This document shows, piece after piece, positions 34,564 to 47,693 of a DNA stretch of 64,000 nt. This DNA comes from Aphis gossypii (Eukaryota; Arthropoda; Insecta; Hemiptera; Aphididae): the NCBI RefSeq assembly GCF_020184175.1, contig NC_065530.1, forward strand, positions 18,205,260 to 18,269,259, given 5' to 3'. Position 1 is the first letter of the stretch; the number at the start of each line of letters is the position of its first letter. Below the pieces are notes generated by a model that saw only the letters and a list, made by a program, of their open reading frames with translations, had not been told where the DNA came from and ran no database searches. The translations under genes were made by a program, and so were the position numbers.

Positions 34564-37538
34564 TTATTTACGTTCTCGTAACACTAACATATGATCAAAT
34601 TTCGTTTTGCCAAATAAACAAAAGTAAAAATTGCATTTACTCAGCAATCTGGTTGCCTTCATATTTCGTCCAGTCGACTCGTCTAATACTTCATCTGTAG
34701 GTTTAACCTGAAAAATGATACATTTTTGTATTACATACATTGTGTTTTCATCAGTACGTTTATTTTTACTTAACTGAGTTTAATATAATGTTGGTATATT
34801 TAATATTGTATGTACTTAATAATATATTCAATTAAATTCGTTTATGTATAGAGATTCAGCAAGTCTATGGATGTTGAAAATACCGGTAGTTATAATACAA
34901 GCATCTATAGCAGGGGTGGCCAAACCACGGCTCGCATCTTATCGTAACATTTTTACAAAAAAAAAATTTTAATATGAATTTATGTATTATATAATAATAT
35001 GAACTTTTTTTTTTACATTTTGGCTCTTCCATATTTATTAATATATTTGGTGGCTCGCGAGTCGCGAGTCTCTTCTCACTGGCCACCCCTGATCTATAGT
35101 GTACATAGTTATAGGCTGATATATTTTATTGTCTTACGGAAGCAGAAATCTGGTCAGTGATAATATTTAGATGGTGAAAGGGCGGGGAAGAGTAATGCAA
35201 GACTAAAAATATAAAATTATTTTTTGTTTTTGATTTAAACTCACTTGCGTTTCGTCTTCAGAAATCCACGTTTTATTTTTCCTATCGACTGCTCGACTCC
35301 TGCTCGCGCCACGAGTAACCAATGTTCCTGACGCCGCAGCCGCTGGTGCAGCCGCCCCTAAGCCTGCAACTCCAGGACCAAACAGTCCAGACAGTCCCGT
35401 GCCCAATAACCCTGTCGTGCCCAACAACCCCGTACCCAATATGCCATTGACGCCACCCAATATGGATGGAACGGCCCCATAACCGAAACCACCGGCATTA
35501 CCGTAGCCTCCGTTGTGCAGACCTCCATAACCCACGCCACCAAATCCAGGCCCGCCTCCAAATCCTCCACCACCGAATCCATTACTGTAGCCAATACCGT
35601 TGCCAAAAAAGGGCCCGGTGAAAAATGACTTTAGGGTCGGTATAAGCAGTATTAATAGCGCATGTAGAAGGAACGCCAGGAATGCCAGTACCGATATAAA
35701 TGTTGACGGTTCTAGGCCAAAACCCAAACTGTAAAAAAAATTATATATTATTTACACAATATTTTGTTTTTTTTTAAGAAACAGAATATGTTCAAAAAAT
35801 AATGTTTAATCATACAAATAATATTCTAGCTTATATGTTTGTCATGTCATACGTACGGTTGTATCAAGTACGACGCTTAAATATATTTTTTTTTTACAAA
35901 AATATAATATAAAAAAATAGGTAAGTGAATATCGCTCTGCTGTACATTAGATATTAGTCGAACTACCCGTTATTGTGGGTGTGTTAAATTTGAATTCAAT
36001 GATAAATTATTGATATTATATAATAATCGACCTGATCGGAGACAGTCTGTCAAGTATCAGCCTATATTAACTTTATTTTATGATATATTTTTATATAAAG
36101 CTATTGAAGTATAATTTATCTTACTTATTTTAACTACTGCAATAAGTTTAATAGAAATTTTTCCATAAATATTGCATTTATTATATAATTAATATTAAAT
36201 AATATAATTTTTCACCATACTAAATCAATTTAACTTATATAACTAAAAATGTGACATCTTTCTGTAAATACCATAAAATAGTAAAAATAGATTCGTAATA
36301 TAAATAGATATAATGTCTTAAAATAAATTAAAAATGACATTGCGTATAGTAAAACGCATAATGATATAATAATAAACGTGAAAATTATAAGTTCTTACAA
36401 ATAATGTTTTTAATTAAAAAAAAAAATATGTTACATTGTAATTCATCATTTAAATAATTCATTTTATCCAAATTTGCACTTAAAATGTCTATAAAAAATA
36501 ATTGTTTGAATACATGTTTAGAATAAAATTTTATGGATTCAGAAGTTTATGAATTACTTATGAGAAATCTGTATTCAATTTTCGAAACTTAAAAATAAAC
36601 CAAAAGTTAATTATGATTAGCTAACTATAAAATAGTTTGCATTTTTTCAATATTATGCTTTGATAAAAAAAAATATATATAGACAGAACAAATTTTTCTA
36701 AAAATTATGACAAAACAAATAATAACACATTTAATGATATTAATAGTATAATTGTATGAATGTATGATAGCAATTCATAGTAAAACATTTAGTCATAGGA
36801 CTTAAAGTCAATTTCAGTTACAATGATAAATGTCTAGTAAATTGTATCTACTAACAGTATTAACTATATAATAAGTAAGAAAAAATAAAAATTGTGAATG
36901 AAAACTAATTATTTGTAGCCCGTAGGTGTTACAATAGCATAAGTATCCTGCAACACCCGATGAGTACGCCTAAGAAATAAGCTTTAAAACATAAAAAAAA
37001 TCTTGTATTTAATACTCAATTCTTGGGTATAATATTTAAAAAAAATATATGCATTTTTAACTTTGGTAATGTTCTCGATTTGTATGCATTTTGCTTTTAG
37101 GAATGCTTACTAAACAGTAAAAATGTTATCTTTAATTTTTGCTAACCGACGTTGTCTATTTTGATGGTTTAGATTGTAGAATAAATAATATTATTTCCAT
37201 TAGACATTGGTACTTAGTATTATATGTGAATTATTTGAAAAATAATGTTTATCTAAAAAACATAGTAAATAATGTATGTTAATAATAAAAGTACCTCATA
37301 GACTATAAGGTGTATTCAGGTTTTTTTTTTTTGGCATTTTATTAGTATTTTTATAATTTATTATACTTAAATGTAATAAATATTTTATCTATTTTTAAAA
37401 ATTATTTCTAGCTACAAATAAATATAAAATAATTATATATTAGGTATTTAAATATCTTAAATAATTCATAATTAATGCTTACCCATTGCCTCTGGATGGT
37501 TGATAATCGTCAATACCATACGATCTGTCCATGTTCAT
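34564..37538 (-). CDS. Glycine-rich single-pass membrane protein, unknown function
   Basis: Three minus-strand exons are inferred: 37483-37538, 35245-35728 and 34564-34707. The splice phases fit and give 227 residues. A short polar N-terminus (~20 residues, with a second in-frame ATG two codons in) precedes a hydrophobic helix (FISVLAFLAFLLHALLILL, ~28-46). A Gly/Phe/Tyr-rich region (~57-100) and a Leu-Gly-Thr-Gly / Ala-rich region (~105-155) follow. A basic RGASRSRAVDRK patch and a polar tail end the protein. The composition recalls insect cuticle- or matrix-associated proteins, but I do not recognise a family. The small first and last exons rest on splice signals alone and are less certain than exon 2. 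Intron 1 is ~1.75 kb and AT-rich; intron 2 carries a hAT MITE. Confidence 0.65.
34911..35091. mobile_element. hAT MITE with perfect 8-bp TSD
   Basis: This 181-bp element has ends CAGGGGTGGCCAAACCACGG and (reverse-complemented) CAGGGGTGGCCAGTGAGAAG, flanked by identical ATCTATAG at 34903-34910 and 35092-35099. CAGGGGTGGCCA is a typical hAT terminus. A GCTCGC / GCGAGC inner repeat is also present. A minus-strand open frame through it (34865-35086) may be a transposase-derived remnant or chance. It lies in an intron of the Gly-rich gene. Confidence 0.9.
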
Positions 37539-40500
37539 AGCTGTAATCGTGACTGGTGAATAATGTTTACTTTTGAATGTTTTCTGATTATTTATAATAA
37601 ACTTTAAAACTATCCTACATCCAAAAACTTCTAAATAGTAGTTGTATTTCCGTTACTTTTAGCCGTAGAACCGTGTCGGAGTAGGATGTCAAAAGCAAGA
37701 AACGTCAAGTATACACATTTTAACATTATATATAGGCAGTCAAAACTGTCACAATTTGAACATACAAATTCAAATAATTACACTTTATAAAATCGCAACG
37801 GTTCAGATAATTCAATTATTATGTTACATTATTTCTGCAACAATTAGGTATATTATAATGACTTTGAAATATAGATCAATTGGTCAACGGTTAATGATAT
37901 ATAATACTTTTATTAAATTATTTTGTATTTATGTATACAATATAAATACATGAAAAACATATATAAAAAAATATAACTATTTTAACTACCTTAACTATCT
38001 ATTGTCGATGCATATATTTAATAAAGAAATTAATAGATTTAACGTTTTAAGGATATAGGTTCCTGAGCTCAGTTATCTTATTAACTTTAATCTCTATAAT
38101 CGGAAAATGTGGGTTTATTTTTAAAACTATGTATGATATAATAAATTGTAAAATATTTTTATTTTAAAATTATTCCCACCAAGTTACAACATAATTTAAT
38201 AATATATTATTATTATTTATGTATAATACTGTAGAATTCCGTCTTTCACAAATCACATGCAATATACATAAAGGCACGCTTTAACAATTAAACAGTTATA
38301 TACGTTTATCATTGGGGGTACTTTTACGTTTATTAAAAATTATTATTTTCATTGAATTTTCGATGTTATATTTAGATATATTTTTTTACATTTAATTATA
38401 ATTAGTTTTTAATATTTCTTTCTAATTAAATATAAATTTAATTTTAAGTATTTCCTTTTTTAACGTATAATAAATATTTATATATATTTTTCGTTTTAAG
38501 CTGTACGGGTTACAATCATTGTAACAAACTAATGACCAATGTGATCACCTTTATAATCTTTTTTCAATTCCTCCAACATTCCTTTTTATGAATAAAATAT
38601 CTTACTAAAAGTATCATATTATCTTTTTTAACCATTATTTTGAGCAGGATGGTTAAGTCCGTTCCTAACATTACCGTTCTAGAATGTTCTTTTTTCAAAG
38701 TTAGTTATTTCCATTAAAAGAAAGCTTTTTATACTTGGTAGTTTGAGTTCTAATTGGATTAGGGACGTAAACAAATATACATTATACAATGAAGTATTTT
38801 AATATATTTATATTTATTTATGAGCCATAGTAGTTCTATTATATTTAAAAGATTTAATTTTAAAAAGGACTAACAAATCATGTTTATACTTAAGGTAGTT
38901 ACTGGCGCCTTTCTAACGGATGGTCCCCGCCGTCGTTCAAACATAAACTTTTACTAAGTAGGTATATATCCCCACATATCTTATATATTAAGACTTATAA
39001 GATTATGTAATATAATATAATATTTAGTGTTCATAATACCAAACAGGTATTAGGCATTTTAATTTAGTCTTTTATTTTCCTCTTTCTTTTTGTAAATAAC
39101 TTCTACTTGATATTGTTTTCTCTATATCTCTCGCTATTACCAACAAAAAATAAATTGTTTATTTTAATGAAAATGTAAAATCTATACAAGGTACAATAAG
39201 CAAATGAGTGATAATACGATATGAAGTATTTAAAAACAAAACATAGAATAGGAGTTTCATATTAGGAAGATCTGAACATGAATTGTAATTTTAGGGAGCA
39301 ATAATAATATATACGTTAAGGTAAGAATTGAGAAGATCTCTGAACCACTTGTGTTTCTAATGTCTAGCTGGATTGTTCGGAAGAGTATAATGAATGAAGT
39401 TGAGCGATGAGGTGGTGTTCCACATTGGAGTGTATAGACTATAGACGTATGCAATATACTAATTAGGTACTAATATATAAAATGTGGTAGCTGTTTTTCT
39501 TATAATGCGGGTACCTGAATATTTATATCTATTTTTCGAAACTAATTGTAATACAAAGCTCCTGCAGCTTGATTTTTAGACTAAACCATCTGATTACATT
39601 GTCACTCTTGCAGACTAATAATATCAAATTATTAATTATAGTAAACAACTATACGTGCCAATAACGTGATCTAAATTTTTTTCAGATTTAATACCTCATT
39701 AATTAACATTCTCCTATTCCTCCTTCCTTAAAATTATATTATTTTTATCTCTATACTTTTAACTATTATCATATTTTTTTCATTATTACTCATTTATATA
39801 CAGTCTGCGCAGTCAATGTCTCATCGGATACTGCCCCGCAGTGTGTATTGAATACTTACTATTGTATAATGATATAATATAATACTTAATATTGCAGTAG
39901 TCTATTGTTTATAAATAATTATAATCTATGTTATTATGGAATCTAGCTATGTTTTTGATAAATGTACAATACTATACAATACCTGATCGAAATATATATC
40001 TTAAAACAACTATTTTAGAAACCAAGGATTTTTTCAATTTCACATGCATTTTTATCAAACAAAAAACTGAATGCACGACCATTATGTTTTTATGATTGCT
40101 CTGGGCCTTGGAGTTTTCCAATCACTTCATTAAAACTTACAATTTTTCAGTGTTATTCTATAACTCACAGGTACCATTGAAATTATTATCTTAGAAAATA
40201 ACTTTTTAACGATTTATTTTATTTTTTTATTTATAAAGACATTTACGTTTTGCTGTGATAAAATTCAAATATTTCTTATACTTAAAAGTGAAAGTTTAAA
40301 AAAATGTGTACTTGATTTATATTATTTCGAATCGTCGAGATGCAATATATTGTCTAGATTACGATAAAAAAAATAAATTTTCCTGTTTAATGTATTGTGT
40401 GTTGATTAGTACATAAGAAAATAAATTATAACACATTTAACACGAATAACATGCATTGTTTAACTGCGCAGCTACTTTGAAAAATATAACTTGAAACAAA

Positions 40501-41259
40501 GCTTAAAGGTATATATATATATATATATATAGTATATGTTTATGTTATGACGTTATATGAGACATTGCTATTATAAACAAGGTAATTCTTTGTGCAAGTT
40601 CATTCCAGTTTTTAAAATTGGTTGAAAGGATTGTTACACACGTGCTGCATTTTATATGGTGTCACTGTGTCAGTGTGTATATTGTCATAAATGTGTACCT
40701 ATATAGTTATCTATCTATGGCAACCTACCTATACTGGTACTGTAATTAAGTAGATACTTATTATTTATAAATTATTATGTTTGAATTCTGTATAATTTCC
40801 AGTAAAGTTGAAAACAATAATTCATATATGAATTATTGTTATTTTATCACTTTTAGAATTGAATATTATAATATTAATACGCCAATATACTATCGTAAAT
40901 TTAGGAGTCAGATAAACAGATGTTTTTAAAATTGTATATTTTAAATATTTTTTTCTATTTATCGAATTTAATGTTGACCTGGATAAAAATTTAATTCGTG
41001 TTCTACTAAATCGTCTAAATCAAATAATACTATTTTGATTTTATGGTTTTGTATTTTAAATGCATATTTTAGGATTTTAAGAATTGTTCAGTTAATTTTC
41101 AAACTTTTTTTTAAAAACAATTTAAATACTATAGTCTATAATAAATATAACTAAATTAGAAATAATCTTAACAGACTTCTTTGAATCTCGAAAAAAGTAG
41201 TAAATAATCCAAATAATCCTAGAAAAACACTAAAAATGGCTAGTGGATGAGTAGGAAAA

Positions 41260-41600
41260 AAAAGAAAAGAAATTTGCGATAAAATTTCAGAATGTATAAT
41301 TGAAAAGAATGTTGGATTTAAAACATTGATATAGATTTTTAAAAACATTTCAGCGAAGTCGATACTATGAAAGAAATAGAAGATTTAATGTTTGAAGATC
41401 TTGCATACTTTAAAAATATTTCACTAACACAGTAGGTAGTATCAGTAAATATAGAACGAAGTTTTTCACGCTACAAAAATTTGATTTTGAATAATAGACG
41501 CTCTGCTGTCAGTTTGATCAAATTAAAAAAAAAAAAACTTTTGTTACAGTATAACGTTTTTATTGTAAATCAATACTTATGTAATATTAAAATAAATTTT
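41260..41600 (+). pseudogene. Relic of hAT-type transposase C-terminus
   Basis: A broken plus-strand frame encodes a motif typical of the dimerisation end of hAT-like transposases: V-S-V-N-I-E-R-S-F-S-R-Y-K-N, then N-N-R-R-S, at about 41435-41510. It is preceded by an I-I-E-K-N-V-G-F-K-T-L segment and interrupted by stops, for example TAG at 41432. AT-rich ATGCATATTTT copies downstream may belong to the element's 3' end. The element is dead. Confidence 0.7.
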
Positions 41601-41700
41601 GTTATGCATATTTTGGTGTTTTTGTTTTTTATCTAAAAATGTATATTTTATGATTTTTAATGCATATTTTCTATATTTTTTAGTGCAAAAATACATAAAA

Positions 41701-42509
41701 TACAGAGTGATTTGTTTATCACTGAACAATCATTATTTTAAAAAGTATAGCCTTTTTTCAAATTTCGAGATAAGTAAATGCTTTTCTACAACTGTATAAA
41801 ATTTTGATTTTTTCTTATATTAATAATTGCAGCATAAATTAATAAAGTTATTTTTTTCACGAATTTTCACGTTAACATTTTTAACTTTCGTTAATCCGTT
41901 GACGAAATATATAGTTGCTCAAAGTTAGGTGGTTTTAGAAGGATCTTCGGTATTAATGTGTTATATACATTATATACATACTAATTAGCACCATTGGAAC
42001 TAGGATTTTTATTGCTGGTAATTAATTGACTTCAGCTGCACTTTATATCCGTAACCCAGTGTGCGTGCGCTGCACTAGCCTTAAATATTATAATAGGTAC
42101 AAAGTACAATGATTATCAATCGTGTATTCAACGATATAAAATTCATTACTATTACAACTACTGGTCTTTGTAAATAAAAATTCTAGTTCTAAAGGTACTA
42201 ATTAGTACCTATGTATGTATAACACCCGAAAATCTTCTAAAACAACCCAACTTTGAGCAGCTATAACTCACCAACGGATTAATAAAAGTTAAACATTTTA
42301 ACGTTAATATTCACGAAAAAAAATAGCTTTATTAATTTTTGCAATTATGATACATAGGTTACCATTTGAAAATCAAAAGCTTATAGTTCTTTTACTATTA
42401 AATATATAGGTGAAAAAAATATACAGTTGTAGAAAAACATGTGTCTAAAAAATTGAAAAAGTATACTTTTTGAAAAATAAGCGTTTAATGATAAAAAAAT
42501 CATCCTGTA
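41701..42509. repeat. Large foldback element, arms of about 270-320 bp
   Basis: The ends TACAGAGTGATTTGTTTATCA and (reverse-complemented) TACAGGATGATTTTTTTATCA are each followed by AAAAGTATA, TTTTTCTACAACTGTATA, AATTAATAAAG, TTAATCCGTTG and GCTCAAAGTT blocks in the same order, so each arm runs several hundred bases. The ~200-base centre (about 41960-42220) is unique. No coding sequence is seen. The element starts about 100 bases after the hAT relic. Confidence 0.8.
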
Positions 42510-43253
42510 TATTATCATAGACGATCTAATTATTTTAAAGCTTATTGTTAATGAGTAAGTCGTAACACAATTTCCCTTTTAAGTTTTAATATTTTTGGGG
42601 TGTTTCCAGGTATTGAGTAGGAAAGATTGTTCTCTATGTAAGTTTGGATAATCAGGAAAAGATTTGTGGTATTTATTTATAAAATAGATTAGTGTGGATC
42701 GAGTGTTTGATTCGAAACATAAAATGAGGGTTTGTAATAATACTTTAAAAAGAAAAAAAGTTTTATAGCCAATTTTATAATAATATATAGGTATAATATT
42801 TAAAATAAAGGTATATACCTAATATATTATTCTTGTTAGCCCATAAAAAAAAAACAAGGAAGTTCATAAATATGCTATTACATATTGTATTAAACGTAGA
42901 CACGCAGTTGAGCACTTTAATCGTAAACTTCTACACCTATTGTAGGTATATGTCGAAGACGTGAGATACCAATATTGTCATATTTCATTACGTCATTACG
43001 TCATTAGATATGCCGTGGTCACCTTGCGCATAGATAAATATTATAAATTATATTCTATTATTTTCTAAGCGTTGCCGCCGTTGTTCAGATAAGGATACCG
43101 ACCTATTATTTTTTGCACTATTATACTGACATTAGTGCCATTACATACGCTTATCTATTAAAAAATATTTAAAGTTTCAATAATACAATGTCTTCAATAT
43201 TATAATCTTTTCATATTTTTTAAAAAAAATTTACTACCTTCATAAACTTAGAA

Positions 43254-43539
43254 AAGCGTTTCTTAAACTGTGTTCCACGGAACTTGAGCACTTATTTCAA
43301 TACGTTCAAGAAAATTACTTTAAAAAATCTAACTATAAAGATTAGTTGCGGCTAGCGGAGAAAAAATGTTTTACGCATTAACACTATTGAAACAGAGTAG
43401 GGGTTCTAATTATATCGAACTGTAATCACTTGTTGTTGAAAACTAAATAAAAATATTAAATAGTTAAAATTTAAAAAAACGTAGGGGTCCCCGGTAAAAG
43501 TGAACTCAAAAAAAGGATAAAAAAGTTTAAGAAACGCTG
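43254..43539. mobile_element. hAT MITE with near-perfect TSD
   Basis: The ends AAGCGTTTCTTAAACTGTG and (reverse-complemented) CAGCGTTTCTTAAACTTTT define a 286-bp element. The flanks acttagaa (43246-43253) and acttagac (43540-43547) match 7 of 8. It has no ORF. Confidence 0.8.
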
Positions 43540-43942
43540 ACTTAGACGAATATCCGTGTTATACGTACCCAGTAAGTTACTAAAATATTAAACATATTCA
43601 TATAAGATATAATTCACATGCATGAAGGTATGGCAACAAAATTAATTAGTCAATCAACAACACGAATATGCTCAGGCCAGTGTGAAGTACCTAATGTAAT
43701 ACCTTATCATTTATATTATTTTAATAAAACAATTAATCTTAAACCACACGTCTCAATGGGTAAAAAATCGAAATCAATGACTACTAAAAAGAAACAGGTC
43801 TCCTACCTATCATACTAAATACTATTATGATGCGTGGTAAATAGTCGCCAAGACCAAAGTCATCGTTCTTTTCGATAGGACTATACGAGTACATAAGGGG
43901 ATCTAACAAAAGACCTCATCAAGTGGTTTGCAGTATAGGTTA

Positions 43943-45005
43943 GTCGACGGGGGGACAGAAAAAAGTCCCTGAAAAAAAGTCTCCAGGAAATAAAGTTTCG
44001 GGGCAAAAAAAGTCTCTGTGGGGGGAAGTACAAATTGAAATATTTTAAATAAAATTTATATAATCACTCTGTATAATATGTTAGTTTGGTATAGAATACT
44101 GAAAATATAAAATAATAAAATCTACTATTCACTTAATATTATACATTTATAGTTTATACCTAATATACATTGGGTTGATGTGTCCTGTGGAAAACCGTAG
44201 ATAAAATGATGATAAAGTTAATAAAAATGATAAATTTGGTTTTTAGTTTTTACCTACTGCATCGGCAGTAGATTGTATTTATACATATTGACAGATTATA
44301 GTTGGTAGAGCGTTTATAATTAATAGTAAAATATGGTTATTTTCATAGTATAGTACAATAAAGTATAGTTCAGTAAGGCAGTAGGTGTGTGTGTGACAGA
44401 GTACGTAAAGCAGTTTTAAACAAATTTAGTTTTTTTTTAAAAAAATGGAGATTTTAAAATCTAATAATGTATGTGAAAGTTGGAACTCTCGGTTTTCACA
44501 TATGGTTGGTCAAAATCATCCAACAATATTGAAACTAATTAGCAAAATAAGGTATGAAATAGCTGCAGACCGTGCCAAATTAGCTTTAGGTGTACCGGGT
44601 GAGTAATCTATTAGACGAAAAAAAATGAACATGGAAACAAGATTATTAAATACCATATGCATGTGTTTTAGAGAAAATAAAATAGAAATTAACGATTTTT
44701 TAAAAGTTATAGCTCAAAATATTAAGTTAAAGCAATAATAATTTATTTTATTTTATTAATTTGTACTTTTTTTATTATAATTTATTTTTGTAACGTTAAT
44801 ATTACATTTATATTATATGTTTTATTTAAATTGTTTCAATTTGTACTTTTTTTCCCCCGAGACTTTTATTAGGGACTTTTTTTTTGGGTTCTTTTGTTCC
44901 TAGAGACTTTATTTCCTGGAGACTTTTTTTCAGTGACTTTTTGCTGGGTACTTTTCTTCTTAGAGACTTTTTTTCCCCCGAGACTTTTTTCCTACCATCG
45001 TCTAT
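43943..45005 (+). mobile_element. Degenerate MULE-like transposon with repeat-built ends
   Basis: The left end (about 43943-44041) and right end (44834-45005) are inverted copies. Both are built from iterated AAAAAAGTCTC-type units, separated by G-rich spacers such as CAGGAAAT and CGGGGG. The inner border AAGTACAAATTGAAA is shared. The outer tips are GACGG and GACGATGG. I count four to five units on the left and at least seven GAGACTTT-type units on the right. Inside is a remnant of MULE/FLYWCH-type transposase (44445-44740). The element spans about 1.06 kb and appears heavily deleted. Confidence 0.65.
44445..44740 (+). pseudogene. MULE-type transposase C-terminal fragment
   Basis: The frame from 44445 encodes 53 residues to a TAA at 44604-44606. 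It contains N-N-V-C-E-S-W-N-S-R-F-S-H and N-H-P-T-I-L-K-L-I-S-K-I motifs, characteristic of the C-terminal part of MULE/FLYWCH transposases in insects. After a stop or frameshift, similar-looking sequence (M-E-T-R-L-L-N, then I-N-D-F-L-K-V-I-A) continues to about 44740. It is non-functional. Confidence 0.7.
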
Positions 45006-45479
45006 TTAATATAAGTATTGTTTAAAAAGTATTATCTAATTGAATAAATATATATTGCTAGATAAATCAAAAAACAAAAGGTGTTCATATTGTTCACGAA
45101 AAAATTTATTGGTGGTAGACTGGTAGCAATAATTGTAGATTTTTAATAGGCACCAAGTAAATTTTTTTGACATTTCAAAATTTAGTTGAAAATAAGACTA
45201 CACCCATAATTTCCCAGGATTGACTTCCAATTTTCCAATGATTTTTGAAGTACGAAACACTACAGGATCACAGGACATAGGAAGATAAAAAATTATAATA
45301 TAATATTTCTATTTGACACAGATGGCGTTACAAGTACCTACTTAACCAATATATTTCTAAGACACGGACCAAGATAATATGAGATAGTACTGTGATTGGA
45401 CAACGTCGATTATTATTGATAAGTGATAACTATTATCTTCATTTTTATTTTTCTGTATGTTTATTATTATTTATTATTG

Positions 45480-45790
45480 TTCCGAGACCATCGGCAATTA
45501 GACATTAATAATTTATTCCAGTATTCATCATTTCGTCGTTCGCGCTCGTCGTTCATTATTTTAGACGTTTCTGTTCGTCGTCGTTGACCGTTGTTGTTTT
45601 AGTGTGCTAGATTTGCGTTCGCTCGACTGGAATTTATTATTATTATTACTGTTTTTACTTTCACTTTTTTTGTTCTCCATTGGAAGAGACAGACAGACAG
45701 AAGAAAACAAACAAAAATATATTTCAATGGTGATCTAACACTGTTGCGTTGTGCGATTGAATCTCCTGACGTGCTGTGAATACGCGCGGG
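45480..45790 (+). promoter_or_regulatory. Probable promoter and 5' UTR exon of CPT1
   Basis: A local GC/CpG-rich patch with repeated CGTCGTT and TCGTCG motifs lies at about 45535-45610. A GCGCGGG|GTAATT donor-like site follows at 45790/45791. The first coding exon of CPT1 begins after an acceptor at 47680, leaving a ~1.9-kb leader intron (45791-47680) that is AT-rich with no other feature. The start site is not determined. Confidence 0.45.
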
Positions 45791-47693
45791 GTAATTATTT
45801 TTCATTCAATATTTCACTTACATCGCAATTTGGATTTATCGCCTGTCTCATTATTATATTATTTTATTCGATATTTTCGATTTAAATGACCTGGCTATCG
45901 ATTAAACGGTCTAATTCTTAATACTCTTTAGCAGGCGAGTATAAGCATAATATAATAAATAATAAATTGCACAACTTCATGTTTTGAAAAATCGTGATAT
46001 TTTTGTTACTTAATTGTATATTTAAATTTAACCATTTTTTTTTTTTTATTTAAAAAAATATTTTTTCACTTATAGCGGGAAAAAAATGGTATATTTATTT
46101 TTAATCAAAACAAAGTTATATACTCGTTATATATGTTTTAAAATACATTTTATACTGACTAATTAAGTTAATTACTACATTTACTTAGCTACTATTTTAG
46201 GACATCAATGTCACTATTTTTTTCAAATGATCATTAATTCATTTGTATTATTTAATTTTAATTCAAGCATACATTTCATACAGCATATTTATAATAATAT
46301 GCACATGTTAGCCAATTGTTTTTCCTTAACCAAATTAATTTGCATATTTTTAAATCAAGTTGTTGATAGTTAGGTAATAATTTAAAATTCTATTTGTCAT
46401 ATAACACAACATACAGGTGACCTATTTTATGCTAATATATTATATTCTCTACTGTTTTCAGTTTTTATAGATTATTCATTTAGGTACTTAGTTTGTTTTC
46501 TAATTATCTTAAGTGATTTCTTATTGTTAATGTCATTATTTTTCAACCAGCTTATATTCAATATAGTCTATGCTTTTTGTATGTAGATTTGTGCTACACT
46601 TCTCCTACTGTATATAATTAAATTATTGTTTAAAGTGAATACATTATAGTATTAATATAAAAAAATAAATTTAAACAAGCATCAGAAAATAATTTGTTAC
46701 AAATTGGGAGCTTGTAAAAGTCAATTAAATTTTGCTTTCATTCAAAATTATTATGATAAACAATTTTGGAATAACTATTTACTACACATCAAATGAATAA
46801 ACAGTTTGCTTAATCATTATAATATTTTTTTAAGGAGTACATTTTAGATATTATTACCTATTTACTTATTTTTTAAATTCATTCAGTTTTAGCTTGAGTA
46901 ATGGTAGGTATTAGTTCAAAATTAGATTATGTAAACTTATACAAATTTATAACTTTATTATATTTTCTTTATGAAAAACTTAAGATATTATTCTGGTATA
47001 TATATTTATTAACTACTGCACATACTCAATACTTTTAGGTATCTAAATTCATTATATAAGTTAATTAATAAATTAAGTATTTGAGGATTTCATATTATAG
47101 TTAGTATAATAGATAAATACTATATTAATGTTAGTACAGTATAATATTGTTAAGTTAGAAATAAAAAAAAAAAGAAGATATAAATGTATTAATAATTATA
47201 AGTAATATTTTATTTTTGTTTTTATTAGATTATAAAAATGTATAGAAGTTTTAAATCTTTGACAAATATGTGGGTATGCTTAAAATTTTGAAAGTACCTA
47301 TTTTTTCTTTCATGTTTTAAGATGTAAAAATGTTTGTATGTAACACACTCAAATAAACTATAAACAGAAAAAACCTTGATAAAACTACAAGGCTAATGTA
47401 TTAGGCAAGTTAAACCAAATTCAAGTTTGGTTCATCTGGCTTAAGTTGTTTACCTTGTTTTTATTGTTAATAAATGAATCCATTATATATACATCTAAAT
47501 ATTTAATTATAGTTAATTTCTTTGGATAGTAAAGTTTGTTTTGTAAATTAAATAATACATACAGTTAAAAACAATTTTATATTTGATTGATTTAAATATT
47601 ACTTAACTAGAACAAAATATAATAATTGTGTATTTGTACATTTTATAATATTTCAAATAATTAGGAAAATATTTTTTTAGATTTTTAAGTATC

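Larger units (their letters stand above)
37539..45479. other. Repeat-rich intergenic region
   Basis: No supported host gene is seen over about 8 kb. The region holds a (TA)11 run at 40510-40531, a hAT-like transposase relic, a large foldback element, a hAT MITE and a MULE. Between these the DNA is AT-rich and featureless by eye. Short frames at 37756-37953, 41599-41799 and 43618-43818 are not supported. Confidence 0.6.

Noticed and set aside
39257..39454. Minus-strand frame with a PPHRSTSF segment, recalling LINE reverse-transcriptase tails
   Set aside because: The similarity is too weak and short to call by eye; no other LINE domain is visible nearby.
41151..41348. 65-codon minus-strand hydrophobic frame
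   Set aside because: It is the antisense shadow of the degraded hAT transposase region.
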